Assembly (NCBI GenBank): GCA_963978905.1
Contig: OZ022257.1
Location: 54,268,873 to 54,332,872 of the forward strand
Direction: 5' to 3'
Origin: Trichostrongylus colubriformis
Taxonomy: Eukaryota > Nematoda > Chromadorea > Rhabditida > Trichostrongylidae
DNA length: 64,000 bases
Below are positions 13,071-24,753 of the stretch, piece by piece. Both the position numbers and the translations under genes were made by a program. Every line of letters starts with the position of its first letter. Positions within the stretch are counted from its first letter, which is position 1. Under the pieces are notes generated by a model, which ran no database searches, was not told the DNA's origin, and worked only from the letters and a program-made list of their open reading frames with translations.

Positions 13071-13821
13071 TATGAAGACGGCCCAATCTTCAGCAGACTG
13101 CATACGAACTGCAAGCCGAATCCAAGGTTTTACTGCAGCATAATGGATGTATAAACAGGAGGGGAATCTACGAAAACATCCGACATCGCGATAGCGTCCT
13201 CAACAGACTGGAGTACGATCGTCTGAATGGGACCCATCACTCTAGCTCTGCGCTGTTGGTTTAGTCATTGCCGAACGCTACCGTGCATACGTTTCCCAAG
13301 CATCACCAGTAGTCTGTTGGACCTATACCTTGCTCCTGTTGATTAGCTTAACTCTATATGTCATGGTAACGTTCTACAAGAATAATTCAATGATTTTTAG
13401 ATCTCAATCAAAGAAGAGGAAAGAGCCATTATTCTGGAATTCAGAGTGAGTTTTAAAGTCTCTCAAAAATAGTAGGTGGATTGAGCTTGTGGGTGCACAA
13501 ACTACTTGTGTTGGAGCCGACACGGGAACCAACTAACCAGTCAGCGATTGAGCGATTGCTCACGAGGTGTCCATTCGAAGGATGTCCGCCATTCAGATGG
13601 GCCGATGAGAGCGCGATCCCATAGGTGCTACTAGTTAGGGGGCCCTATTGTTTGAGTGTTGAGGCGCTTATTCCTAAAGTAAGGCATAGGACGTCATCAT
13701 CGCCTTAGAACTAATAAATTAGTTCCCTAATTAGGCACAATCTGGGGCTAATGCGACGCCCTACCTCGCTCCTATCGTGTTGCACGTCGGATGTGGTAAC
13801 GCGAATCTGATCTCCTTATGG

Positions 13822-14065
13822 GGATGTGTACCCTTATGTCAGAATTTCGCACCGCGGCAAGTCGCAAGCGAAGCAATGCGAACGAGCTGAAGGCGCCATG
13901 TTGATGGGTCCCGAAGCGATTACAAGTCAACTGCATATCGCGCCCCCAGCATTACCGTGTGATTGTTCCAGGACCCAACTCCCGCGACGCGCATAACTCG
14001 CACACACTGCGTCGCACACCGCTGGTCGTCGTGTGAAATCCTGACCACCCGGTACAGCATGCCCA
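13822..14065. mobile_element. MITE family A, degenerate right end
   Basis: It shares the family A left end (GATGTGTACCCTTATGTCAG) and the internal 'accgcggcaagtcgcaagcg' block, but the right terminal repeat has decayed. Confidence 0.7.
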
Positions 14066-14734
14066 CAGCGTAACATAAGGATAGTGATAGGGATAATGTG
14101 GGTGGGTAATGAGAACTTCTAAAATGAGTCACGCAAATGAAAATTAGCGGTCCAAGAAATCTATATGTGGCGAAATTTTCAGTGAGAAAGAGTGCTTCCG
14201 GGCTTTATGAGAGCCGTCTTCTTCAACACCTTCCACTTGTTTCATGCCAGCCCGCCCCTTTTTGAGCCGACCCGCCTCTTTTGATGAACGGCGGCAAGGG
14301 TGTTCTATATTTCCCGGGTTTTCGACCAGTGCATTCTGTTTTTCCTTCACTTTCGCATTACTACGCACATCCACCTTTATATTTGATGATCTTTCCATAT
14401 TCCCTGAATTACCCCTAGCACTGCCTTTAAGGGCTGAAGTGGAGCAGAGATGAAAAGGCTGGAAGAATAGCGCGCTCCCTTTCAGAAAGCTTGACAGTCG
14501 TAAATAAGCTGTCCACCACAAAATACAAGTGACAGTTACAGGTTGAATCTCGAGCATTGATCCCAGTGAACGAAAAAGATTTCTCGAAATGGAAAGAAGC
14601 CATAATAAGGCATCAAAACTACCGTAAAACCATCTTACAGTGGGTGAACGTTGGACACTACATATTGTCATGTGATAGAATGCTTTATCGAAGAAATACC
14701 ACAAGATTCTTAACTGATCACTGAAGCAGAGCAG

Positions 14735-15820
14735 TCAGGTCTTCTTCTCACTGCGAGCAGGACATGGGCAGTAGTTGGCGTCCTCTCCGACAGCACCATC
14801 TCTTCCAGGTGCTCCTGGTGTCCCGTCATCCGCGTTCTTACCAGGGAATCCTGGTGAACCCGGTGGTCCTGGAGGTCCCTGAGGACCATCCTGACCCGGT
14901 TCCCCACTCTTGCCTGGCTCTCCTGGTGCTCCAGGCCATCCAGGTGCTCCTTGTGCTCCTTCTTGACCCGGAGCTCCGATGAGGCCATCGTGACCAGGTT
15001 GTCCGGCATTTCCCTCCATACCAGGAAGTCCTGCATTACCTGGCTCTCCTGGAGATCCTTCCTCACCAGGTGGACCGTCTGAACCAGCTTCTCCTGTTCT
15101 TCCCGGTGCACCAGGATAGCCTGGTTCACCGACTGGCCCCATTTCACCATCTGGCCCCATCGGTCCGGGAGGGCACTGAATGCAACCGCCGGGGATGTCG
15201 TGCGTCACGCTACAATTATCAGCGTTATTAAGGGATGAATTAATTAAAATGAAGGAATATACTTACAGAAGGGATATGCCACTCGCGCCCGGACGCCCAG
15301 GTTCACCTGGACTGCCTTGCTCCCCGCGTTTACCTGGCAATCCTGGTGGACCTGGTGGTCCAGGAGGACAGCCCTGTGAGTCTATTCCGCAATTGCAGTA
15401 TGTCTCATAGGATCTCCTATGGCGGGTAACGAGGGAGCTGAACGATTCCAGGAAGTCTGAACGTCCACGCTTCGCCTTCAGGCTGACAAGGCGTTTCCAT
15501 GCATCATCAGATAATGTCTGAAATTACATTTCTGGTGAGAAAATAGGCCTGCGATCACCTGAGGAGGACTAGCTCACCTTCATTTCTTGCACACCTGAGA
15601 AGATCTCTTCACGCATATCGTCGATCTGTTGAACGATTGTATTGATGATGAACAAGGAACAGATTACAGCTCCCAATGACACACAACTCCCTATGGGCAC
15701 TCCATACGAGAGCATCTTGGGACGGGAGATCCAAATGGGCAAGGTGGATGGACAGCAGTAGCAGCCTCGACGCCAGTCACCTTTTATCCTGTTACGTTTC
15801 GGCTGTTTTTGAGAAGTAAA
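14735..15820 (-). CDS. Cuticle collagen, nematode type (first exon not found)
   Basis: Seen on the minus strand: exons 15820-15578, 15517-15267 and 15209-14735 (TGA) in consistent phase, about 322 residues. Order: a basic cytoplasmic stretch with a Cys cluster (GCYCC), then a hydrophobic segment from MLSYGVPIGSC to LFIINTIVQQ acting as signal anchor. A cuticle-collagen N domain follows, ending in the basic site TRHRR where a furin-type protease would cut. Next come Cys-flanked Gly-X-Y blocks, a short one from GCPPGPPGPPG and a long one from CPPGPMGPDG, and the terminal YCPCPARSEKKT. Known: these collagens trimerise, are secreted by the hypodermis and are cross-linked in the cuticle. The exon with the initiator Met lies further right and was not identified; the internal Met at the hydrophobic segment is an alternative start. 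Expression is presumably moult-linked, which the sequence does not show. Confidence 0.95.
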
Positions 15821-15936
15821 CTGAAAGTCAGGACTACTTTTTCATCGAGCGGGAATTCGTTATCTCCCCCAATTTTCGATTCGCATCGTTGCCTCACTGA
15901 CCCATTTGTCTATATTGAGTGTCTAGATCTGTTCAG

Positions 15937-17262
15937 AAAGAAGCTCATATCACCTTCGAGATCCCTTGAATCTGATAAATCATCCAAAGGCAGTTTTAAG
16001 AGCTGGAAGAGCATATCTGCAACGTAAGGAAGAATTATTAAATTTTGATTGTTTCTGACTAAAAACTTCACAGAAAGTTGGCAGTTGAATGGATTTTCAG
16101 ATATGCATTCAACGAATTGGAGATGGGGGATACATGGGTGAAAATGATTGATGAAATACAACGTGAGTACCTTGAAACACCCTATTCCCACTAAGGCCGC
16201 GGTCATACTTTTCGGTGCTGGTGGCAGGGCGTGGCTGCGTAGCTCTGCGTCTCCGCTTATAACACCCTTCCTCGTTGCCTGCGTCATCTCTACACCCCCC
16301 CCCCCTGCCACTCTCCCTCGCTGCCTATGAACGCAGCCACGCCCTGCCGGCGGTGAGCACGACCGCGGTCTAACGTTCAGGTGATTCCTGGGAGCTTGAG
16401 GGTATCCTAAACTCATTTTAAAATTCGCGCGCAAATCCGATCGGTTTTTCTGGTTCTGTCTGCACCCTCCTCGTATGTATTACTCCTAACGCACCCTTCT
16501 TGATTCTGGCGTGGGCTTGAAGCACTAACCACCTTTGCATGCTGACAATGAATCTGTATCGTTGGACAGATATTTGCACCGCGGCATGCGGCGCGCAGCG
16601 TGCGCGATGCATGTGTGCCAAGAGCTACGTATGTGAGATGGTCCCGAGGCGATAACTATGCTCTACACCTCTTTTGGTAAAGCACGTAGAATCGCCACGG
16701 GACTCATCCACACACAGCGCTCCCAAAGTGCGAAATCCTGTTCTAACGATACACACCCCGGTAGAGACGCACAAAAAAAAAAGCTCAGGTTGTCTCGTTA
16801 CCCGTTTTTATACTTCGTGATAAATTCACAAGCGATTAGCAGACTGCAGAAGGATGACAGGCTCGATTAAAACGAACAGGTTTCCGTCTCCTAGTTCACG
16901 GTGCGACGATTCTAACACTGCGCCATATCCAGGAAAATCACTCGGATAATTAGGAGTGTTCTAGAGACACAAGGACTTACTATAGAAGTGTTGGATCGGA
17001 TGGCGATGACAGCTATTCAAATGAGAAAAATAGCGCAAGTTATAAATCAGCTGACAGCGGTAATCCAGGTCAGTAGCTGTGTGGTTTTGGTCATAATCTG
17101 AAGTGTATGGTTTACAGAGGCGGGAAACCCTATCCAAGGAAACCCGTAGCAAGCTCGCTACTGCTATTTCAAGTGCTTTGAATGCAATAGTCACTATGGA
17201 GATCTCAACGGTTGAAGTACCATACATGTATCCGTTTGCTTGTGAAGTTGACACGGCATTTG
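15937..17262 (+). CDS. Four phase-consistent exons, probable N-terminal part of the ORP gene
   Basis: Exons 15937-16023, 16074-16162, 16965-17068 and 17118-17262 join in frame. The first intron is 50 bp with GTAAGG and CTTCACAG ends, typical of nematodes. The product begins KKLISPSRSLESDKSS and continues with a helical, hydrophobic-patterned stretch that includes WIFRYAFNELEMGDTW, LTIEVLDRMAMTAIQMRK and SKLATAISSALNAIVTMEI. I do not recognise a domain. The last exon ends in phase 1. That matches, through a tentative mini-exon at 18609-18650, the phase needed by the ORP exon at 19280. Being the N-terminal region of the downstream oxysterol-binding protein gene is therefore the simplest reading; a separate gene remains possible. 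No initiator Met or PH domain was identified. Confidence 0.55.
16195..16370. mobile_element. MITE family B copy in intron
   Basis: Ends GGCCGCGGTCATACTTTTCG and the complementary 'gagcacgaccgcggtc'. The interior has a run of 11 C. It lies between exons 16162 and 16965. Confidence 0.75.
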
Positions 17263-17300
17263 GTAAGAGTAGTGGGCAGCGACGAATTCAATTCTACAGG

Positions 17301-17716
17301 AATCCTCCACGAAAAAATGAATTTCTCTGTTACTCATATAGTTGTGTGGTATTTGCCTAGTAAGGCCCTCATGCAAAGTTCCAGGCGAAAAAGTGAGAGT
17401 TCGGCTAAGATATAGCACCCCTAGCCTGGTGCGCGGGTCTCCGCCTAAAAGCCCCGTCCCATGGTCCGCCACGTTAGGAAGGGAGAGTGGGACGACGGTA
17501 TACGTAACTTTTTGTTACTACAATGCGTCTCCGACCGCGGCGGACGACGGGGTGAGCACTTGCTCGGAGGCCCCGCCCATCCGACCAAGGCTTCGTGGTG
17601 CTGCATCTTAGCCGGATTCATATTTTTTCGCGTAAAACTTTGCATGCTGCCCACATCAGGCAAAAACAGCATAAATATATGGGTAACATAAAAACTCATT
17701 TTGCGTGAACGTTTCC
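17301..17716. mobile_element. MITE family D, about 415 bp
   Basis: The left end 'cacgaaaaaatgaatttctc' and the right end 'aaaaactcattttgcgtgaa' are inverted repeats, followed inward by 'gttac...catata' and 'tatatgggtaac'. The arms continue through 'catgcaaagtt' and 'aactttgcatg'. A second copy is at 40562-40988. Confidence 0.8.
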
Positions 17717-18090
17717 TTTGGGAAAGGTAGTGGAGTGTTTCAGAGCCTGCACAATCATCCTTTGAATACGACGGTGACATTCTGGAGCAGACCAACACGC
17801 CACCGATGATACTGCACTCGTTGAAAGCAACCACGAACGTTGAACAGAGACGAGCGTGAGTGAATAGCTACACGTTGAGTGGGCGCTAAAACGGATTGGT
17901 GGATGTTGAAATATCCTTCGATATGCAGCGTTGAGAACATTTTTACAAAGAATATCGAAATAAATTGAGCTAAACACTGCGTATCCGAGGCCATTTCATA
18001 AAGAAAGCCGCTGTGTGCCATAAGGCGCTGGTCGCTGCCGCGCGGGATCGCGAAATCACGCGGAGATGTTGCGCGCGAAGTATACACGGC

Positions 18091-18328
18091 GGGTGTGTAC
18101 CCTTATGTCAGGATTTCTCACCGCGGCATGTCGCAAGCGAAGCAATACGGACGAGCTAAAGGCGCCATGTTGTTGGGTCCCGGAGCGACTACCAGTCAAC
18201 TGGTATCGCTCCCCTAGCATTACCGTGTAATCGTTCAAAGACCCAAATACGCGACGCGCATAGCTCGCACACACTGCGTCGCACGTCGCTCGTCGTTGTG
18301 CGAAATCCTGACATAAGGGTACACACCC
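18091..18328. mobile_element. MITE family A, intact
   Basis: A 238-bp element bounded by GGGTGTGTACCCTTATGTCA and its reverse complement, with the 'caccgcggcatgtcgcaagc' block just inside the left end. Confidence 0.9.
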
Positions 18329-18934
18329 AAACACGGCGAGCTCCTCTAGGATGAGTCATCACGTCGCTACCACGCTTTTTGATCTACTTTCGTTGTGGCG
18401 TTGTGGCACGGCGAATGATGTATACTCATACAAACACTGAACGCATCGATCTAGCAGAGGCGGGAGGGGGGGGGGGGGCAACCTCAGAGTTCAAACGCGA
18501 TCTGTAATGCTTTGTCCTTAAATGTGTCCTTAAAGCAGGACTAACCAAAAGCGCATCATTGTAAGCAATTTTGGAATTTGCTTTTTGACTGGAAGATTTT
18601 CAGCAAAGTGATACAACGGACTCTTGAATGTCTGGGTAGAAAGGCTTTACGTGAGTTCATTCTTTCATCTGAAACATTTCAATTCCTTCCTCTTTCTGAA
18701 GTTTTTGGTGTCACTACAAGATTGGCATCGAAACGTTAGATCGCATTCATAGTCGCGACCTTTCTCCCGATTTGATAAGTGTCGAAATACCAGATATCGC
18801 TGGTTAACGCTGGAATATTCCAATCTCTGACTCTGCGCCCCATTTAATAAAGACTTCTAGATGCCCCCCCCCCCCTTCTTTCACTGATTCATGGTGCGGC
18901 AAAGGCTTGGTTGCCGATAGCTTCGCGGTGGCAA

Positions 18935-19110
18935 GGCCGCGTTCATACTCAGCGCGCTGACAGGGCGTGGCTGCGTTCACAGACAGGGAGGCAGAGTGAC
19001 ACGGGGGAGATGCAGAGACGCTGCAGACAACGAGGCAGAATGGAATAGGCGGAGACCCAGAGACACGCAGCCACGCCCGGCTGGTGGCACCGCAGAGTAT
19101 GAACGCGGCC
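18935..19110. mobile_element. MITE family B, best-preserved copy
   Basis: Ends GGCCGCGTTCATACTCAGCG and the complementary 'gcagagtatgaacgcggcc', with inner inverted 'agggcgtggctgcgt' and 'acgcagccacgccc'. Confidence 0.85.
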
Positions 19111-19279
19111 TAAGGGAGTAAAGGGGTGTGAACCAAGCAGCTGAGAACGTGAACACATTCCGCTGGGGTCATGTCAGGATTCGCGACACCTGTAGTCTGG
19201 ATGGCGGTCAATGGATCGTGGCGCTGGAAAGGGAGAAACAACATCTCATGTCAAAAGTACTACCTGCGCTTCTTTTTAG

Positions 19280-22200
19280 CTTCTCCGAACCGAACCGATC
19301 CTGCAGTACCATCTGATTCAGTGGTAGCACTTCTTTTAGAGCAACGTCAGGAAGGAAGGACTCAGTTAGTGTTGCAATCTTGATTATCCTCTTCTGTAGT
19401 GTCTATACATGTGAACTGTAATTCGTGGAATAACATGCATTTCTACAGAAGTGGTGGCCAGGCAACTCCATCTCCTGCCGTCACTACAGCTGAGCCCCCG
19501 TCCCCGTCTGTAAAGGTGAAGTTATCATTACTCAAATCAGCTACATTCTATGCTTCACGAATGTTAGAATACTGGGTGTGTGCAGTTCACATAACTATTA
19601 TAAACATGTACAACAAAGTTATAGTTTTTTAAGAAACCGCATGCATACTCTGCGGTCACGATGGACGCAATGCAGCCGTCCCCGTGCCGCAAGTTCACAA
19701 GTTCAACGACCAATAGGTTGGCGTGCTCAAGCCGCCAATATATTGGGCCTGCGTTGCGTTGCGTCAATTGCGGTAGCCTAATATGAAGGTACACAGATCA
19801 GCAGGGTCGTCGATCAGCTGATCGTTAGAGGGGCGTGTCCCTAGCAGGTCAGCTCATGCAATCAAACATGCGTATACTACTTTTTACCAACATCACAGAT
19901 GATTTCGTCGTTTTCAGCCCCGTCGAGAACGTCGAAAGACCCTCCCAGCCGTCCAAGCCGAGTCAGAGAAGATTAGCTTTGTGGTAATAGATACACTTAT
20001 CTTGGGTGTTTTGCATGAGGAGCGCACGGCATCGTGACGCTCAGTTTTAGGTGAAGCGCTACCCCGTCAACCTTAGGTATATCGCCTCATCGGCTCCTCC
20101 TGCACTGGGGTGTGTGCAGCTATGACGGGATTCCGCGCGGCCGCACGCGACGAGTGGTCCGGCGGTTGCGAGCACCAGTGGCAGCGCAGCCTTCAGCAAA
20201 GAGGCAGCGTGGCATGGGTGGAGGAGGCAGTTTGGCATGGGTGCAGGAGGCAGTGTGGCATGGGTGGAAGTGCAGAGGTGACGCAGCCACGCTCTGCCGG
20301 GCTCTTAAGGGCAATCGATTTGGTAAGTCGTACTGATGGCGCCGCGAGTGTGACGCCGCGAAGCGATTTTCCGTCATAACTGCACACATCCGCTGCATTG
20401 CATCTTCGGTTCTTTCAAACTATCACTGTCAGACTTTCTCACCGCTTTTTAGGCGCTTGGACGGATGATTTTACAAAGAACCGGTGTCCCCATAACCCAC
20501 TACGAGCCATTAACTGCCTTACAGGTAAGGGGATTCGTTGTCACTTTGCACTTCTAAGATATTCGCACTGTTCAAGCTGCTCTGCGAAGAAATGAGATAT
20601 TCGAAATTACTCGATCGAGCATGTACGAAACCCACTGCAGAAGAGAGAATGGTTTATGTAAGTTCCAAATGATCGCCCTGTATAGTGAGCAGTGAGCAAC
20701 TGTCGGTCTTACAGTACCCTTTCTGCTTTCCGTATGAAGCAGTAGGGGTGGTGGGCGGTACCAGACAGCCACGCCCACAAGCTCATCGTGACCGCCACAT
20801 TCATTCGCTTCATATTCGATGTTCACTCTAAAGCCACACAATTCAGGTGGCCGCCTTTGCTGTGTCACCGTATCCGAACTCCACTGGGAGATACCGGAAG
20901 TTTTTCAATCCACTGCTAGGGGAGACATACGAGTACGAGCAGGATGACTTCAAATATCATGCAGAGCAGGTAAGTAATATTTCGATGATTAGACACTTGT
21001 GCGTTAGAAGTCTGAATCGTGGTCCTCGGGTGGCAGTTCCACAGTTAAAGCCACATTACACTTTGCGGTGCCGGCTGCAGGGATGACTGCTCTCCGCACG
21101 CGCCAAATATGAGCTCACAGGTAGGCCATCATCCTGCTGTATCCGCTGGACATGCTACCGGAAATGTATGGACGTGGTTTCAAACATTCAGTGATTAGAG
21201 ATTCACCATGCCTGTGCCTCGCTGTCTGTGAGGCAACCACGCTCTGCCGCTTCCGCACCATCACAGATCACGAATGCTTCGTAATCTATAGTCCATTTTG
21301 GAGCGCATAATAGGGCGTAGCCTACAGACTTGGGTGGGAGTGTATCGAATTCTCTCATTCTTGCCACGCACTCTCACTCTCGCCACTCACCCATGTCCGC
21401 AGGCCACGCCCTATCAGACGCTCCGAAGTGAAGTATACACGCACAAGCGGTCTCCAGCAACTGTAATCCAATAGACGAGACGGATCGCAGCCGCCACGAG
21501 CGTCCAATTACCATCCATCTTCTGTTTGCCATATATAACATTTATAACTTTATAAATACAGAGAGTGGACAAAATTTGAGCTTACAGGTAGGCCATCATC
21601 CTGCTGTATCCGCTGGACATGCTACCGGAAATGGATGGACGTGGTTTCAAACATTCAGTGAGTGAAGATTCACCATACACGGGATATACTACAGATGTGT
21701 AAATCTGCAGGTGCCGAGGTGACCTGGAATGCTTGGGCTCAGACCTGTGAGTTTGCTCCAGAAAGACCCGTTCGATTACAGCTGAATGATGAAGAGTATT
21801 CATGGAATAAGGTAACCAACCAGTTCTAAAACAAAAAAAATCATTTCGTTGTAGGCGATATCAAACCCAGCTAAGATCTCCTCCTAGATTAACCTAGTTC
21901 GAGTGTCTCGGGGTAATAAGCAGAATAAAGACGGCGCATCGCAAGATTTAAATACTATATGTATGGTAGCTGGCTGTTCGTGAAGGGCAAGTGTACCCAC
22001 TAAGAAAAAATTGAATGTCGGAAGAAACACTTTTGGCTGAGAAAGACGCTCTCGAATCAACTTAATAGTTTCTTGCTAGCGTACCCCATACCCTTCCACT
22101 CCAAATGGGATCATGTGCCACATACGACTGCCACACAACACAAATCCGCACGGATCTGATCGATCATTAGAGATGCTGCGCTTAGAGAAAAATGCTCTCA

Positions 22201-24004
22201 AATGGTCCTATTCAGTGATTGAGAAAAATCAAATCTGGCATGGCTTATAATAAAGCTGCCATTTCAGATCACCACACATATCGAGAATCTCGTCTACGCT
22301 CCGGAACAGCGCACATTATACCACGAGGGGACCATCAAGGTGAAATGCTCCAACGGTGTCTCAGCGACCATACACGTGGATAAGAACAAAGTGAGTATAC
22401 ACCTTGGCATTGGAAGCATCCATATTGGATATTTATAATTATAAATTGTTGTACTGTATTCAGTACTGTATAGGGAAATAATAGTTATAATCGGTTAGTA
22501 CCATTACGCCGCTTTCATACTTTGCGATTTAGGCGGAAGAAAAAAGGATGCAATTGATCGGGTGATTCAGGCGACCACGCTATCGCCTGGATTGCGCGAT
22601 TCGGTTTCATTCTCCTAAACGATACGTTTCTTTATCCTTCCTGCCTGAATTGAGCGAGTCGCGCGATTAGCGCGATCACCTGAATCGCGAACTATGAACA
22701 ATACCTTACTGACAACCACGAAGAAAACTTTTTGAGAATCGCGCGTTTGAATGCGGCTGTTGAGAATTTTTGAAATTTTAGTTCGGCGGTATGTCCGTAG
22801 CTGAATGTCGTACTTCACAAAAAACATTTCGTATTATGTTGTAATTAAAGTAGACATACTCTCATTGCAGCGAGCGATATATTGCAGAAAGCCGTGTCGC
22901 GACCGCGCGCTGCTGCCCTTCGCGGCACGGCAGCTGCGCGCGGTCGCGACACGGCTTTCTGCAATACATATATTCGAATGCAAATCTTCATCATTAATTT
23001 TGCCACAGTGTGTGATTACGCGGAATGCAACAAATGGTGAACCTGGGTACATTTTGTCGCCCTGGTCACTCCAGTTATTCAATTTTTGCGAAACGGGCTG
23101 CAGCTTTTTCAGGATCTATCAGGAGAAGTGGTAGACACCAAAGGTGAAACGTTTTGTAAATTCTCGGGAAAATGGGACGAGAGTTTAGTTAGGTATGGAA
23201 GTGATTTCAATGTCATTATAGCTCAATTCAATCCATAATATGAATTATAGGGAAACGACTACTGGTGAAAAGGAGCAGCTCATAGTGGTAGCAAGCCAGC
23301 CGATTCACCCGCAATACTTTGGATTTTCGGATTTTACAATGGGATTGAATGAGCTGTATCCAGAAGATCGCGCTTCTTTACCACCAACTGACAGTCGATT
23401 GCGACCGGACGTAAGAAGTTTGGAAGACGGAAAGCTAGACAACGCGGTCGCTTACAAATTAGAACTAGAAAAGGTGAGATACAGAATGATATTATTCGAT
23501 CCAAGCAAATGAAGGCATTAGAAATGTTTGCATAGAGGAATGCGCGATATTACCTCTCACATCAACCCTACTGGGCAGTCCTCATACTTTGCGGTGGCGC
23601 TGCCGGCGGCAGGGCGCAGCTGCACTCGTATGCAACGAGGCAGAGAGGCGCGAGTGGAGACGCAGAGGAAGCAGCCACGCGCCGCAGGCACCGCCAAGTG
23701 CGAAGGCGGCCTCAGCCGCTTCGCGTCTGCGCTATTTCGAGTTTTCCCACCCCTCTGCTTTTTCGACCTTAGGATGAATATATTTAAGATAAGGTCTGTA
23801 ACGTATTTTTAGGCTCAACGTGCTCGAAATATTAACGAAGAAACATACAAGCCATTATGGTTTGTTGAGAAAGTGGATGAATTTGCAAATAAGAAGATGT
23901 ACGTGACAAATGGAAAATACTGGGAAGCAAAAGAAGCGAAATTCGAGCAACAAAAGAAGGATAATGCTTTCATTCCAATATTCAACGTATCGATTACCAA
24001 TTAG
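19280..24004 (+). CDS. Oxysterol-binding-protein-related protein (ORP/OBR): lipid-transfer ORD domain
   Basis: Exons in consistent phase: 19280-19370 (tentative), 19449-19515, 19918-19983, 20453-20524, 20559-20657, 20847-20969, 21588-21657, 21711-21811, 22268-22390, 23113-23192, 23251-23473 and 23813-24004 (TAG). The second to last exons give about 405 residues, the length of a whole ORD. Landmarks: a Pro/Ser linker then PRRERRKTLPA, a lid-proximal region, LLDRACTKPTAEERMVY, the signature FFNPLLGETYEYEQDDFKYH, the His-His motif as GHHPAVSAGH (canonical HHPP is HHPA), GNGWTWFQTFS, YSWNKITTHIENLVY, SGEVVD-GKWDESLV and GKYWEAKEAKFEQQ near the C terminus. Known: ORPs carry sterol or phosphatidylserine against PI4P at membrane contacts; the His pair contacts PI4P. 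No FFAT motif was found. Exon 20559 appears to follow a CTAAG acceptor. Confidence 0.93.
21121..21190 (+). pseudogene. Duplicated copy of the His-His exon (probable pseudo-exon)
   Basis: This segment repeats exon 21588-21657 almost base for base, including the preceding acceptor ('gagctcacag' against 'gagcttacag') and about 20 bp past the donor. Two changes matter: GNGW becomes GNVW, and the donor GTGAGT becomes GTGATT. Without that donor the frame runs to a stop a few codons later. It is most likely a failed tandem exon duplication; use as an alternative exon is possible but less likely. Confidence 0.85.
21291..21432. mobile_element. MITE family C copy
   Basis: Arms 'tccattttggagcg' and 'cgctccgaagtga' with inner 'agggcgtagcctacagact' against 'ggccacgccct'. 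It lies between the pseudo-exon and the true exon of the ORP gene. Confidence 0.8.
22880..22966. repeat. Perfect 31-bp GC-rich hairpin
   Basis: Arms 22880-22910 and 22936-22966 are exact reverse complements (TATTGCAGAAAGCCGTGTCG at the outer end) around a 25-nt loop. It lies in the ORP intron between 22390 and 23113. The loop contains further self-complementary bases (CTGCC/GGCAG). Confidence 0.95.
23576..23713. mobile_element. MITE family B copy in ORP intron
   Basis: 'ctcatactttgcggtggcgc' at the left and 'caccgccaagtgcgaaggcg' at the right, with GC-rich interior similar to the other copies. Confidence 0.65.
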
Positions 24005-24753
24005 TGTAACTTCAATTAAACAGTGGTTATTGATTGTTGTACATTTCATCCATGAACTCATTCGAGCCATTATCCCCATTCAACAGACGTCTCACATATG
24101 TAGAAATTACAGTGAAGGCAAATATAATGTATTGGAGCTCGAACAAAGTCACCGTTAATTTATTCGACGTCCACTATCTGATCGATACCACTGGCCGTAT
24201 ACCCGAAGAATGGGTCTCTATTCTATGGTGTTGGGTCTAGACATGTTTCCCCCACTGACGTATCGATCGCAACCGCACGGATCTGTGATGTGTAGCGGTC
24301 ATGTGCAGCCACGCTTGTGTGGCCGGAGTCTGGTTCAGAGGAGTAAGCCTGTGCGCGACTGGGTATTCAACCTATCGTACAATAGTCGTTAACTCAGCTG
24401 TTCGCGGAAAACTTGGGTTCGCGACCTCTTATACGGATTTTGACTAGAAAGAAGAATACAAAACGCCAAGAGACAACCGCATTCTTCGCTCAAAGGAACC
24501 GGAAGGGGGTACGAAATAACAGGAAGATGCAAGGAAATGAGCATTTTGTAATGAACACTCAAGGTTAGAAGCGATAATAGGCGAAAAAACCCGGACTCAA
24601 AAGCGCGACGCTGCGGTGTTTATCCGCATCCCATTCGCATCAGCGCATCCATTCCGAGTTGTCCGCTGTAGGGGACGGGCCGTGGGCCAACGTTAGTTGT
24701 AGCACCTGACTCCCAGCGCAGTGGAGTGGCCATTCCCAACTACATTAGCATTC

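Larger units (their letters stand above)
6198..14734. other. Repeat-rich intergenic region between peroxidase and collagen genes
   Basis: No multi-exon gene could be assembled across these 8.5 kb. The content is mainly inverted-repeat elements, listed separately: 6612-6780, 7224-8065, 9831-10194, 11175-11570, 11914-12247, 12307-12508, 12901-13070 and 13822-14065. An ATAATAAAAT stretch near 6535 may be the peroxidase polyadenylation signal. Single open frames here, for example + 8883-9332, have no splice context and no recognisable domain, so they are not called. Confidence 0.6.

Noticed and set aside
14144..14704. 186-codon minus-strand frame just downstream of the collagen stop
   Set aside because: It lies in the probable collagen 3' flank, has low-complexity Lys/Ser/Glu composition and no homology that I recognise; a second gene there is not supported.
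14710..15150. 146-codon minus-strand frame overlapping the collagen
   Set aside because: It is an out-of-frame shadow of the Gly-X-Y repeat.
18720..18806. Protein-like frame IGIETLDRIHSRDLSPDLIS on the + strand
   Set aside because: Its phase does not join the exons on either side and it runs into a stop; left out of the ORP model.
19150..19256. Possible PH-domain C-terminal helix (GGQWIVALEREKQHL) for the ORP gene
   Set aside because: Attractive in pattern, but the exon would end in phase 0, whereas the next exon at 19280 needs phase 1, and no other part of a PH domain is visible.
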